This document shows, piece after piece, positions 53,601-64,000 of a stretch of DNA of 64,000 nt. Under the pieces are notes generated by a model. The model saw only the letters and a list, made by a program, of their open reading frames with translations, was not told where the DNA came from and did not search any database. The first letter of the stretch is position 1. Every line of letters starts with the position of its first letter. A program made the position numbers and the translations under genes. The DNA is from Bolinopsis microptera (taxonomy: Eukaryota; Ctenophora; Tentaculata; Lobata; Bolinopsidae), in NCBI RefSeq assembly GCF_026151205.1, contig NC_087075.1, positions 10,090,303 to 10,154,302 on the forward strand. The letters run 5' to 3'.

Positions 53601-56415
53601 CCGCCAAACGGTGCCCGCGGGGCAGCCTCGCCCATATTTGGTCCAAATTAGGCCCAATTTAGCCAAATACCCTGAACATGCCCAAAATCCAGATTTTAGG
53701 TGCTCTACTTGTAGCTAGTGGTCCCCTGAACTCGTATATGAATTTTCATCAAGATTGGACAAAAAATGACTGAGTTATGAGCCAAAAACCATATGACCAT
53801 ATTTGGGCATACGCACTAAATTTGATCGATTTTGGCCCATAAATTAGTCAAATATCAATATTTTTGAATGAAACCAACTTTATATGGAGGGTAAGCCTAT
53901 ACTACACATTATCTATGATTATCAGCTCAGTATCTACCTAACTGTGGATTCTGTGGTCAAATAATCGCAAAAAATGAACAAAATCGCCCATATCTCAGTT
54001 CGCGATAATTGCAAAACTGACTTCGCTCAAAACAATAGAACTCAATAGGGTTTCAATATTTTTACATGAAATTTTCAGAATCAACGTAGAATCGCATTTC
54101 GACCTTCAGTTTTGTATTGGAATTTTGAGTTAGGCCTTTAAAAAAATTTGGCGGCCAAATTCCAAAATTTGCAATGCAAAATTCAGAATTTGGCCGCCAA
54201 ATTCTGAATTTGGCGGCCAAATTCTTAAGTTCTTATGAAGGCCACTGTTGTAGTCTTGATCTGACTGTTTACCAAGTTTTGCATTAAAATCCCCCAGTAT
54301 CCAGAGTTCATAACGTGCGGGTACATCCACTGCTACTTGAAGTTCACGGTAAAACTGGTCTGTAGCTGCAGGGTTTGAAATTGTCTTTGGGTTGGTTGGG
54401 CTGTAACAGCAGATTTTGAAGGAACAAAAAACTCCATGTAAACAACACGATCGCTAATCTGATGAAATGAACGGAAGTAATGATTAACACGAGTATTGAT
54501 AAGAAACCCCAGTCCACCATGATTTCCCGGAAGTCTCGAATCTGAAAACTGACGTACTTTAGTCTCTTGTAATCCAATAACGTCTAAATCATATCTGTCA
54601 CAGTCCTGGGCAAGCAGATGTTGCTTGTCCGTTTTTGTCAAACCTCGAACATTCCGTGTAGCAAAGCCGAGTAGAGCAATGGTGACAAGGAGCGTAGTGA
54701 TCTGTCCTACAGTGATCTTCCACGTAGCAGTAGATATTCTGGTTGTAGTAACCATGTGTGTCCATCACGACATCACGCCATCCTAAGAACTTGTATAAAG
54801 CTTTAAATTTATCCGAAAAATGCTCAGACTAATAACTAAGATCAATATAAAATCGTTATGAACTAATATAAGTGATTTAGAAATCTCCAATCGATGTGAT
54901 AAATTAACTTCTTCCATTTCAGCGGGATTATTACAAGATCGGTATCTGCCCATTGAGATTGGTGGCGACTACGATGTTAACTCACCTTTAGCTAATATCA
55001 TAGGTAACAATCGTTAACCGCAACTTATATTTAGTTATAAACTTAGTTCAACATTCCAGATCTGTTACATTTATTAAGTAAATGTGTTTGAAAGGTTGGA
55101 TATATTTTAGCCTTGCTTTAGTCAGTTCAAATCCTGGCTCAGTGCCTCTCTTTGTCATGAAGAAAACAAATAGGCGAAATTTTAACCACAGACCAAATTC
55201 AGTTCAAATAAAAAAAAGCGGAGTAAGGATTGATCAAAATTGAACGTTTATAAAAGTAATCCGAAACCCTGATTTTCCAAGATTTTTGATTTACCAAAAA
55301 GATGAGCCCAAATGCGCCTCCCCGAAGAATCCTGGTAAATCAAGGTTTTATCGTATCATACTTTCTTTAATATCATACTACCACACCTCTCAGGTTTAAT
55401 ATCAACTGCCATGAACTCCTCCTCGCTTCTACTGATATTCGTGTTCAGTATCGACAGGTTTGTCGCTGTCTTCTTTCCTCTCCAACGTACCCGGATCCTC
55501 ACCGCTAAAAGTTTCACTCTTCTCTGCTCTGTGGCCTGGATCCTACCCATAACGTCCAGCTTATACCCCATCTTCAAGTCCGGGCACTATTACTACTTCC
55601 CTGCTTTGGGTTACTACCTAGCCTACCTGGAGATTGACACCCACCTGGAACAGCAACTCCTCTACGCCACCAGTAACCTGATGGTGCTGGCTCCTTTCTT
55701 CCTTACCATAGGGATCAGCATTGCAACTGTGGTTAGACTGCAGAGGGGCTCGAGGAAAGGGAAGGATACCAGTTTGAAGAGGAACATGTGGTGGTCTGGC
55801 AACAGGGGAACAACTGGAGTGAGCACGTGCAACAGGAGTGGAACAACAGGAGTGCAGAGCACGTGCACCACAGGAGTGACCACGTGCACCACATCCCAGA
55901 CTGATAAAGAGTCTTCAAGACGTGTCAACCCGCTGAATCTACTATCTAAACAGACCCAGCCGGACATCGTCAAGTCTCCGGACCTGAGATCGTCCTCTCA
56001 GACTCTCGGTACCAGAGAGAGTTTGACTGTGCTAAACAGCTCCAAGAACTCTGATTGTTTGGTGACCAAAAAGCGGGTAAAGGCTCCTAAATCTCGGCAA
56101 AACAAAACTAATGTTGTCGTGTTGAAGATAATTGGACTTTACATCCTGTGCCTGCTCCCTGGCAATTTGATGAACATTTATGACATGCTTGACACGCTTG
56201 ATGCTCTTCCAGCTTCTGTTTCTTTTGAATATCTGTCACAAAAAGATAGTGTGCTGACTGCTTATCTTTACATGTGTTTGATATTTTCTACGCTGCTGTA
56301 TACAGTGAACTCTTGTATTAACCCTTATGTTTATTGTTTTAGATCACAATATCAGCGCAAAATTATTTCTGAAAAGTTTTTGAGTAGTTTTAGAAATATT
56401 TTTGGTAGATCTTGA
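47613..56415 (+). CDS. Class A (rhodopsin-like) GPCR, four exons, 438 residues
   Basis: Exons 47613-47689, 50652-50788, 54924-55004 and 55394-56415 join in phase at GTAAGT, GTCAGT and GTAACA donors and CTCAG, TTTCAG and CTCAG acceptors. TM1: LLGVIFCVIAFTG-VISNAVM, with the N of TM1 supplied by exon 2. TM2: SMLIQISTADFLTCLTVAPV. TM3 ends SIDRF (DRY variant). TM4: LLCSVAWILPITS. TM5: NLMVLAPFFLTIGISIATVV. Intracellular loop 3 is long (about 115 residues), with a GTTGV/STC repeat and many basic and Ser/Thr residues. TM6: IIGLYILCLLPGNLMNI (CWxP reduced to CLLP). TM7: TVNSCINPYVYCF (NPxxY). The usual Cys at 3.25 is Ala and extracellular loop 2 has no Cys, so the conserved disulfide is absent. The N-terminus is only about 10 residues. 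The ligand is unknown. An in-frame TAG precedes the first Met. Confidence 0.85.
47771..50651 (+). repeat. 38-bp minisatellite filling GPCR intron 1, about 72 copies, derived from the acceptor site
   Basis: Unit: CACTAACTGTTAACCTCCCT followed by CAGTGTCACATCTAACTT, with C/T variants and a CCATCCTCAG form. The array runs from 47771 to 50420; two further units stand at 50587-50651 after a 166-bp insertion. The last unit merges into exon 2: CCTCCCTCAG is the acceptor, and TGTTATATCTAAC is both repeat and exon start (exon 2 at 50652). Each unit therefore carries CTAAC branch-like sites, a pyrimidine tract and CAG. Using any upstream unit as acceptor gives GVTSNFTNC and a stop. Confidence 0.9.
50421..50586 (+). 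other. Foreign insertion within the minisatellite
   Basis: 166 bp unrelated to the repeat: GTGGGCCCATACTTGTGCC is present twice, and the segment ends TTTCAATAAAAACAAAA, like a polyadenylated 3' end. Possibly a retroposed transcript fragment. Source not recognised. Confidence 0.5.
50930..51140 (-). repeat. Internally deleted copy of the poly-C foldback family
   Basis: CAATATTTTTGCATGAAATT and GGCGGCCAAATTCC (one end of the 53470-54230 copy) are joined to TCACTGGTGTCCTAGTTTAT and GTTTCACAAAAAAAT (the other end). It abuts the 3' end of the LINE relic. Confidence 0.6.
51141..54756 (-). pseudogene. Decayed LINE (endonuclease + RT) in GPCR intron 2
   Basis: Minus strand, read from 54756 down. Endonuclease: GFATRNVRGLTKTDKQ, DLDVIGLQETKVRQF, WILGDFNAKLGKQ, then (after a nested insertion) NGERLLNFLVFNNLF. 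A coiled linker follows (52614-53024: DRTELRRNINKLKNNINKR). RT: NGKAVGPDQIPNELLKY, LRPLCLLNGTRKLLSLI, SSAFDTIKRPVILDLL and the catalytic WEYADDADF at about 51820. C-terminal region: KVDVCQCKHLRRIMNSTY and RWKMLGHILRSD. Motifs such as NGERL and LGHILR suggest an RTE- or pol-like clade; this is not certain. Many frameshifts and stops. It is inserted antisense to the host gene. Confidence 0.75.
53470..54230 (+). mobile_element. Poly-G/C-ended element nested in the LINE relic
   Basis: Starts with about 18 G and TTCACCCTGATTTTTTTGTG, passes CCGCCAAACGGTGCCCGCGG and TAGCTAGTGGTCCCCTGAAC, and ends with repeated TTTGGCGGCCAAATTC. The LINE endonuclease frame is split exactly here. Read on the minus strand, CTTAAGAA occurs on both sides (near 54222 and 53482), an 8-bp target duplication candidate. 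Family as at 37098-38396. Confidence 0.7.
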
Positions 56416-56621
56416 TATAAAAATGATCGTTTTTGATGTCAGCTTGATGATTGATCAATTCAATTACTTATCTTAGAAATTTCAATTTTCCTTTAGTATT
56501 TTTTTCCGGACGAAGTGGTTTGTTATTGTTTTGAAATTTTATTGTTACTAAATTTCCATTTAAATATTGTACAAAGTGTAAAATGATTTATAAAAGTACA
56601 TAGTCAATTAGTGCAAATATA

Positions 56622-56627
56622 AATAAA
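56622..56627 (+). terminator. Possible polyadenylation signal of the GPCR gene
   Basis: AATAAA about 205 bp after the stop codon in AT-rich sequence. It is the first canonical hexamer downstream of the GPCR stop that I see. Position is plausible, but no cleavage site is identifiable. Confidence 0.4.
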
Positions 56628-57284
56628 AACAGCAGAATTAACAACAACAAAAAAGCAACAACAACAGAAAAAAAAATGCTAAAAATCAATGTTCTTACTT
56701 ATAATTGAATTTCGGAATAGTTGTTGTAATAAATACTTTGTTTCGTTGGTGGTAAAATATACTACTTGTTTTCTTCTTTAATAATATGGTCTGCTCATCC
56801 AAGTCAATTCATTGGTTTAGTCTGTATTATAACTGCTAATAATTCGTTGTCATAAACAGTGACCTGGTCAACGCTTATAAGAAACATTAATTTTGAAATT
56901 GACAGCCGATGACCAAGAGTGTTGGTTGTAAAATGATCAAATAGTTTGAGTAAAACTCAACAGTTAGTAGATAAAGGCATTGCAAAAGATTTAAAATTAA
57001 ATATAGATCCATGTGATAATATTTGGCACAAGATAATAACTAATATGTAACAGTACGCAATAGCACGCCCCACATTGCCACAAACAAGGGCGTGGCAAGG
57101 ATATTTCCAAGGTGGGGAGGCCCGCCGTGAGACAAGCAATAATAATAATTAAAAAACCGAAATTTGTGTCATCTTTTTGGGCGTTTTTATTAAGTAATAA
57201 TTTTTTAATCGATTTTTAATACAGTAAGCAAGAAAAGTAGTCGTTAAGAAGTAAAATGTTAATAATATTTAGTCATATCCTGGA
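56628..57284. other. Spacer after the GPCR gene
   Basis: AT-rich. Minus-strand ORF 56957-57139 is not recognised. Nothing else. Confidence 0.4.
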
Positions 57285-57432
57285 CAATAAGTTCGTAGTG
57301 GAATACTTTTTGGAAAATTTTTTTACAAACTTTGACTTTGATGGACTTTATTTAAACGGACATTAAAATGAACGACAGGGCCTTCAGCGTTCAATTAATA
57401 TCCGTTCAAATAATTATAAAGTCCGATAAGAT
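57285..57432 (+). repeat. Pogo-type terminal block, copy 5
   Basis: CCTGGACAATAAGTTCGTAG, GGACTTTATTTAAACGGACA, ATGAACGACAGGGCCTTCAG and GTCCGATAAGATA, in the order seen at 21436-21605. Confidence 0.65.
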
Positions 57433-57689
57433 ACAAAATAAAAAAAATAAAATATACACAAATTTAGTATTTGAGTTCAAAGTGTAAAACTGTTTCTAAT
57501 TGAATCAGGTTCGTGTCCTTTTGTAATGCTTATTAAATTTCACATCCATTAATATTTTACTTGACTGAAACTTCTGAAAAGAACGTGACTATCAGGAGAG
57601 CACTGAGCAGTGATGATGGCTGAGCTGCTAGTTAGGATAGCAACTTGTAAATATTCACAGCTAAATGTTGCTGAACAGTCGTCGTCATG

Positions 57690-58145
57690 ACCATCAATAC
57701 CATCATCGTTACCATCGTTACCACCATCGTTACCATCGTTACCATCATCGTTACCATCATCGTTACCATCATCGTTACCATCATCGTTACCATCATCGTT
57801 ACCATCGTTACCATCATCGTTACCATTAGGCATTATCGTTACCATCGTTACCATCGTTACCACCATCGTTACCATCATCGTTACCATCATTACCATCATC
57901 GTTACCATTGTTACCATCGTTACCATCGTTACCATCATTACCATCATCGTTACCATCGTTACCATCGTTACCATCGTTACCATCATCGTTGTCATCGTTA
58001 CCATCGTTACCACCATCGTTACCATCGTTACCATCGTTACCATCGTTACCAGCATCGTTACCATCGTTACCATCGTTACCATCATCGTTACCATCATCGT
58101 TACCATCATCGTTACCATCATCGTTACCATCATCGTTACCATCGA
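57690..58145 (+). repeat. ATCGTTACC microsatellite/minisatellite
   Basis: About 50 units of ATCGTTACC and CATCATCGTTACC in varying order. It opens long ORFs on both strands (57549-58157 minus, 57687-58172 plus) whose translations are pure repeats (MVT, YHR, LPS). These are not genes. Confidence 0.95.
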
Positions 58146-58423
58146 CTTCTGGCTCAACTCCTAGCTCTGTAAATTAGATGCTAAATAATTAAACACCTGT
58201 GGAACTACCAATCGTTTGAAATCGTTCGAAACAAAAATGTATCTTATAAATCTTAGATTGAATCTTAGATTGAAAGAGGACGGGGAAATGTTTAGCCTAC
58301 CAAAACTCCCGGTGCCCATCAAGATATTTTCACACGCAAGATGACAAATAAGATCATTTCTCTGTAACAAGACGTCTAACTATTTCGACCATTAAGTTCT
58401 CTCATTGTTTCTTACACGCTGAC

Positions 58424-58926
58424 ATAACTCACTAGCTGAAGTAGCTCTGATACGTCGGATTAGAACCTGTATAAGACTGGACTCCAGCTCGCCATTTTTG
58501 ATATTCAAGCAAATCAAATATGTTCAAAGGGTGCAGGTTGTTCAGCTTGATAAAATACCAGTAGAAATAACTCACTAGCTGAAGTAACTCTGATACGTCA
58601 GATTAGAACCTGTAAGACTGGCCTCCAGCTCACCATTTTTGAGATTCAAGCAAATCGAGGATTTTCAAAGGCTGCAGGATGTTCAGATCGACAAAATATT
58701 GATGGAAATTATTTCGTCGGCCATAAAATGACTCCTGCAGATCCAGTCTTAACCTTAATTTGGACATAACTCACTTATAGCTGAAGTAGCTCTGATACAT
58801 CGGATTAGAACCTGTAAGACTGGACTCCAGCTCGCCATTTTTGATATTCAAGCAAATCAAGGATGTTCAAAGGATGCAGGAAGTTCAGCTCGACAAATTA
58901 CCGATGGAAATTATTTCGTAGGTGCA
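58424..58926 (+). repeat. Three tandem copies of a 145-200-bp unit
   Basis: Each starts ATAACTCACT(TAT)AGCTGAAGTA, contains CGGATTAGAACCTGTA and CCATTTTTGATATTCAAGCA, and ends around GTTCAG-TCGA-AAA-TA. Units start at about 58424, 58567 and 58765. Units 2 and 3 share an extra GATGGAAATTATTTCGT tail. No coding signal. Confidence 0.85.
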
Positions 58927-59099
58927 GATTTCAATATTACTAAACACCCTGGTCGATTAGGAAAGTTCGCACGAGATGGACCACGTTTTTCCCAATTTAA
59001 CTTTAGAAGATTGTCACAGGAAGAACTTTTAAGATGGGCATATGATATTTCACATGTCTATAGTTCAACTAAGTGAGTTTCGTTTAATAAAATTTTTGA

Positions 59100-60345
59100 A
59101 GCATTTAGTCGAGGGCAAACTGAGGCTAACGAGTCATTTTACATTTTGTTTTCTAATGACAGCTTCCAAGCATGCAATTAAAGTTTAAACGTGTTTAATC
59201 GATTCATCAGATCGAACTCTTTCAGAATCCGAAGAGAAGAGGGAAATGTTTTCGCTAATTGAGGGAAAAATGAGGCCAACAAGTCATTTCTAATTTTTGA
59301 ATTATGTTTGAACAATAACGTCCTTTAAACTATCCTTTGGCTTGGTATACATTATATGGATACTTTAGGTCGATGGTAGACTCCACCTACCCTTTCTGTC
59401 TTTTGATGGAGGGTAAAATAAGGCTAACTATCATGGTTTTGTTCATTACTTGTTCTACTGCTTCTTTGGACTAGCCCTTCAAATTGTTTCTGTCTAACCT
59501 GTATTCATGAATAGTCGACGATCATGTACTATAACCTGACATGAGTTTTGGGAGGGGAGATTGATGCTAACTCCTATCACGCTTCGGCTTATTGTGATAT
59601 TTAACAAGTGATAGTTTTAATGTTGAATGCTTTTATTTACAGTAAGATTTAATTTTTGCTTTGACCAAAGATCAATAAGGTTATGGTTCCTCAGTTCAAT
59701 GAGGTCAAAATGAGGCTAACTTGCTGACACTCTATAAAACATGCCTTTTATATTGGTATCTGGTCAACCATATTCTAACACTACATTTGATTGCGACACA
59801 AGTTACTCGATGGTTTGAAAAATATTATTCAGTGGTAGCTAATCAGCTGTTAGCCCCAATTTCGCCTCCTGGAGAGAGGTAGCCTCAATCCAACCTTACA
59901 TAAATTATGATAAAGTCTCAATAACCTGCGGGCTACAATAACAAGTTTATTAGTGGGTCTATAACATGTTTCCGTACATTAAAGTAAAAATGCGGTCAAA
60001 ACTCGAATTCTTTATTAGCCTCATTTTATTAGCCTCCTACAAGTAGACTCGGCGATTTCTGAAATGTTGAGCCTGAAGAGGATGAATCAATCTTTATTGT
60101 TGACACATTAAAAATAGTCACAATACCGAACCTGCTCGAAAATATACACAAAAGTATACTTGTTAGACTCATTTCACCCTCTCAAAAGGTGGTTAGCCTC
60201 ATTTTCAACTCGAATCGGAATATTAAAAGCTTAGATCTCGATCAAGTATATTCACTATGGATTATACTTTCAACTTATATATATCATGGACGTAACATGA
60301 GAAAGTTCTTTATTTTAAAGTGATGAGGCTAATTCGTTACCTCAA
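59100..60345. repeat. Degenerate array with a TGAGGCTAAC motif about every 148 bp
   Basis: TGAGGCTAAC or a close variant at about 59121, 59271, 59419, 59563 and 59711 (spacing 144-150 bp). Inverted forms (GTTAGCC / TTAGCCTCATTTT) follow at about 59850, 60015 and 60193, and a direct one at 60323. The sequence between motifs is nearly unrelated. Either a very old tandem repeat with one conserved box or a cluster of binding sites. Confidence 0.5.
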
Positions 60346-63300
60346 TTGTCCCTCGCAGTTCAATCACTCCTACTGAGTCTAGTGAGTAAGCTAGGAGGTC
60401 GCCGAACATCTCATTTTAAAGCCGTATCGATTTTCTATACGCATACCAAAAATAAAATGCGTAACTAAAACAGAAATAAAATTACAGAAGTTTTACATTT
60501 TTGTCAAAAAACGAACTTTTAGGGGTGTTTCTAATGACCAGGATGCCTCCAGCGTCTCCTAATACTCTAATAGTTACGCGGGTGCCAAATAAGCTATAGT
60601 ACCAGTGCTGCATATTTTAATTTGGTGCCGCTAGTGCCCCTAAAGTGGTACTTCAAATGCCACAAATTGGTGCCTCATAAGTGCCTCAATGCCGCAAAAG
60701 TGTAACAAGGTCATCTCTTAATTTACCGTCAACGATTTCCATATTACGGCTACATTTAAACAACTCTAATCACGGCAGCAACTGAAGCCCTCCCCGGTCC
60801 CAAAGCTGAAGTTTCTGTCTGATATTAAATTGGATTCAGATCCTTTGTCATCATTTAACCCATTTTCTAATTTTCTGCTCGGACCGTAATTGGCTGCAGA
60901 TAATGATACCGATACTAATACTATTTCTCTACTCCGTAATCCGTGACGTTTATGAGAATAACATTTACATTATCATTATCAGATACCGCTGGAGTAATTA
61001 GCAATTAACTAATTAACTGGGGATTAGTATGCCAGTATTTCTGCACAACATGTATTATATGTAAACGGTATACTCCTCTCACTGATCTTGGTATGGACAT
61101 GTGGGTGGTATATACGTTGGGCTGGGCAGGAGAGGAGGAGAAGACGAGCACACAAAGGAGTAATCAAGGAGCAAGAGGAGAAGAGAACGGTCCCAAGTAC
61201 GCAGGCCCTTCGTTCTAGCATTGTTTAGGACTGGACTGCTTGCTGACCGCCCTGCCATCTTCAAGCCCCAAGCTCTTCAGCCCTCGCTTTTAATTACCCA
61301 TTAAAGTTACAAGAATAAACATCCTAAGATAATGGCGGTCATTAGGATCATTTACAGCACCCACGTGGTACAGGTTGGTGGTCATGGCAACACACACGTG
61401 CTTAGAGTAGTAACCCTATGAAAGGCCACGTGACCACGGGGAATGGTCACGTGCCCCAAAATAAGTCTGAGTTTACCCCTAATGACAACGCTTGATTGGG
61501 ACTTGTAACCAGCAAGCGAGCAGTTCAAAATAGAGAAATTTGTTTGATCAGCAAATCTAAGCTTGCCTCCCTTGCATACATTTGCTGTAGTGCCGGATAG
61601 TACTCCATATTTCCATCCTCTACACTTCCCCTCTATTTCCCCCTTTACTTTTGTTTATTGATTCTCAAAAAATAGTCATCCGCTGCGGTTAATTTAACGT
61701 AAAGTATTAGTAAGTGAGGAGTGATTATCCTTTTTGTAGAGGTCACTAATTGCGGGCTAATTGTACTTATGATTGTCACCAGAAATGTGTTTATTTTGCT
61801 CTATTTTGTTGCATATATCTTCCATAAGATCCCTTTACGTCTCCTCCGGTCTCTGATTTTGTTAGCCTATTTAAGAGCTAGTCAAGCACGCACGCCACAC
61901 TGACATGCTTTAGAATAGTCCGAAAGTGCGGGTTAGTCTCACTCCAATCAGTAGAAATGGTGAAGTCGTGGGAGAGTTTTTCACTGAAACGACACTGAAA
62001 TTGAGATTAACAATCAATTTACGCTCTTGTCCTGTCTCTGGTAATAAGCCGGATTGTGGGTTTATTTGCATTTCAGTTGTTTATTTTCTCACTTCCTAGA
62101 CCATCGCTTCCGGCATTTACCGTCTAACTCAACCTACCCGGGTTGCAATTATTACTGCCATCACCCTGACAACCCCCAGTAACCATGGCAACATCACCCA
62201 ATTTTCCCGGCAGTTAAGGTCGTTGCTGACAAAAAGGACGTCTCATAAGTACCAGGTGGTGCTAGGAAGATTTAAAGTTGAGACCTGCCGGTTTTTGGAG
62301 TTTTCACCATGTTTATTGGCCGACTTAGGGTCATAATCACGTTAGGAGAGATCAGTGGAATTTCTCTATCTTTGCTTTTGTCTCTTGGAAGTGATAATCA
62401 TGTTAGAGATCAGTGAGATTTCTTTGTGAGACTCGGAGTTTTTGTCAGCTCTTCCTATAAAACTAACAGTTGTTAGATGGGGAGTTGTTGGTTGTTGTAT
62501 GTCATGAGCTGCTCTCTTTGATCAATATAACTAATACCTAAGTTATGGCCGGGTACTGCTATTATAGCCATAGTATAAGTTATAAGATACTTAATTTCTA
62601 TTGAAGCTGGTCTGGAACAGGTATCTGTATTTATAGAACAGGTATCTAGAGTTGATGGAAATATAACCCTCTTTTTCATGGCTACTAAATCTACCGGCCG
62701 TTATAGAAATGGACCGTTCATCCTTGTAATATGTACTGTACTACCATCATTTCACTATAAAATCAGTGCATTTGGAAACTTACCGTGGCTAACTCTCAAT
62801 ATGAATATTTTCGTCCGAATCCCTTTTTGTGCTAAGCAGTGAAAGGTTGAATATCTAGGGAAAATGATTAGCTTTAAAAGACCTTTACACACTATGTTCC
62901 GGATTTTGAACGTAGGTTTACGGTCCTGATGATAAGGCTGTCGGAAATAAATACTCTGTGTATTTGCAATGTCTGTGTATTTTTAATGTCGTACGGTAAG
63001 TCTGGAATTAAGCTAGTCCGGTTACAGTTTGATCCGGAATTTGTGGCAGAGTATTTCACAATGTTTCACTATGCGACCATTAACTCTGGATCTAAAACCT
63101 ATTCGTGCACAAACCATTACTCTAATCCGGAAAATTAATCGTAAAACATAATTCTAAATTTTCTCCAAAATAGTACATGAAATGTAAAACGACGTGAAAG
63201 ACAAGTAAAATCCAGAGGGGTAAATAATTCCGTGTGCCATAGCAAATGCTGAAGTTCATACCCAATTTATATCAAACGTTTTCCGGCCGAATATCTATTC

Positions 63301-63659
63301 CGGTATGAAGATTCCGTCAATACACAAACGGAGCTCTTACCTCATTGTCAATTAGGACCACTTTTAATTCTTTCTTCTTGAAACTAACTTGCTCTAACTA
63401 GTTTTACACGATTTGTAAACGACTTACCAAAACTTATGACGACTTTTTGTGCTGCGGCAGCTGGCGCAGGTCTGTGTATTTAAACATTTGTCAAGCAGCC
63501 ATTGGAGAACATAGTCTCATAGTATTCGATTGTAGGAAATACTTCCTTCTTCCGGTATAACTAACTGTAAACTAATATTATGCCGAATATAAATATATTT
63601 TAAACTCGGTGTAAATGTTAAACACCGTTTCAATTGTGTTTGGCTGAATTATTAAAATC
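60346..63659. other. 3.3 kb without recognised genes
   Basis: I see no convincing exon, RNA gene or mobile element end. Short ORFs at 61024-61221, 61721-61903, 62473-62679 and 62929-63138 have no recognisable motifs. Local oddities: GGTGCC phrases at 60570-60690, and GTCACGTG boxes at 61360-61450. Confidence 0.4.

Positions 63660-64000
<341 letters not shown>

Noticed and set aside
57549..58177. Long ORFs on both strands (202 and 161 codons)
   Set aside because: Translations are pure repeats of the ATCGTTACC microsatellite; not genes.

Overview
The window is animal nuclear DNA, probably from a non-vertebrate, repeat-rich metazoan. The evidence is a four-exon class A GPCR with GT-AG introns, an MFS transporter gene, several superfamilies of eukaryotic transposons and two retroelement relics with a GIY-YIG endonuclease end (Penelope-like). 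There are no bacterial operons, CRISPR arrays or ribosome binding sites. The sequence does not allow a phylum to be named with confidence.

Layout. 1-4.6 kb: AT-rich DNA with a few candidate minus-strand exons and a 0.57-kb tandem duplication that repeats a small Cys-rich exon. 4.6-9.5 kb: mosaic of miniature and foldback repeats (several families in several copies). 9.6-14.1 kb: an MFS transporter gene broken by a 2.9-kb DNA transposon with 32-bp perfect terminal inverted repeats and an AACG target duplication. 16.1-17.6 kb: a foldback element bounded by TTAA, sitting inside a GIY-YIG retroelement relic. 18.6-20.2 kb: the intact paralogue of the MFS gene. 20.2-25.8 kb: satellites and dispersed repeats. 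25.9-35.3 kb: a nested block. A hAT-type element (8-bp duplication GTTCGAGC) contains a non-LTR retrotransposon with an intact 1280-residue endonuclease/RT/RNase H ORF, two decayed hAT transposase pieces and a second, foldback hAT-like element. 35.3-47.4 kb: foldback repeats, a 1-kb TTAAGAAG satellite, a pogo-type relic, a non-LTR ORF1 relic, a second GIY-YIG relic, a perfect 63-nt palindrome and an inverted pair of tRNA-Thr-like sequences. 47.6-56.4 kb: the GPCR gene. Its first intron is about 70 copies of a 38-bp minisatellite, and its second intron holds a decayed LINE with a further element nested in it. 56.4-64 kb: microsatellites, a degenerate motif array and no recognised gene, ending in (CT)n.

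Only three ORFs look intact: the MFS transporter at 18721-20061, the retrotransposon ORF at 27672-31514 and the spliced GPCR. The most interesting observation is that the GPCR intron-1 minisatellite is built from the gene's own 3' splice site. The unit carries CTAAC branch-like sites, a pyrimidine stretch and CAG, followed by the first bases of exon 2, so the intron is an array of about 70 potential acceptors of which only the last keeps the reading frame.
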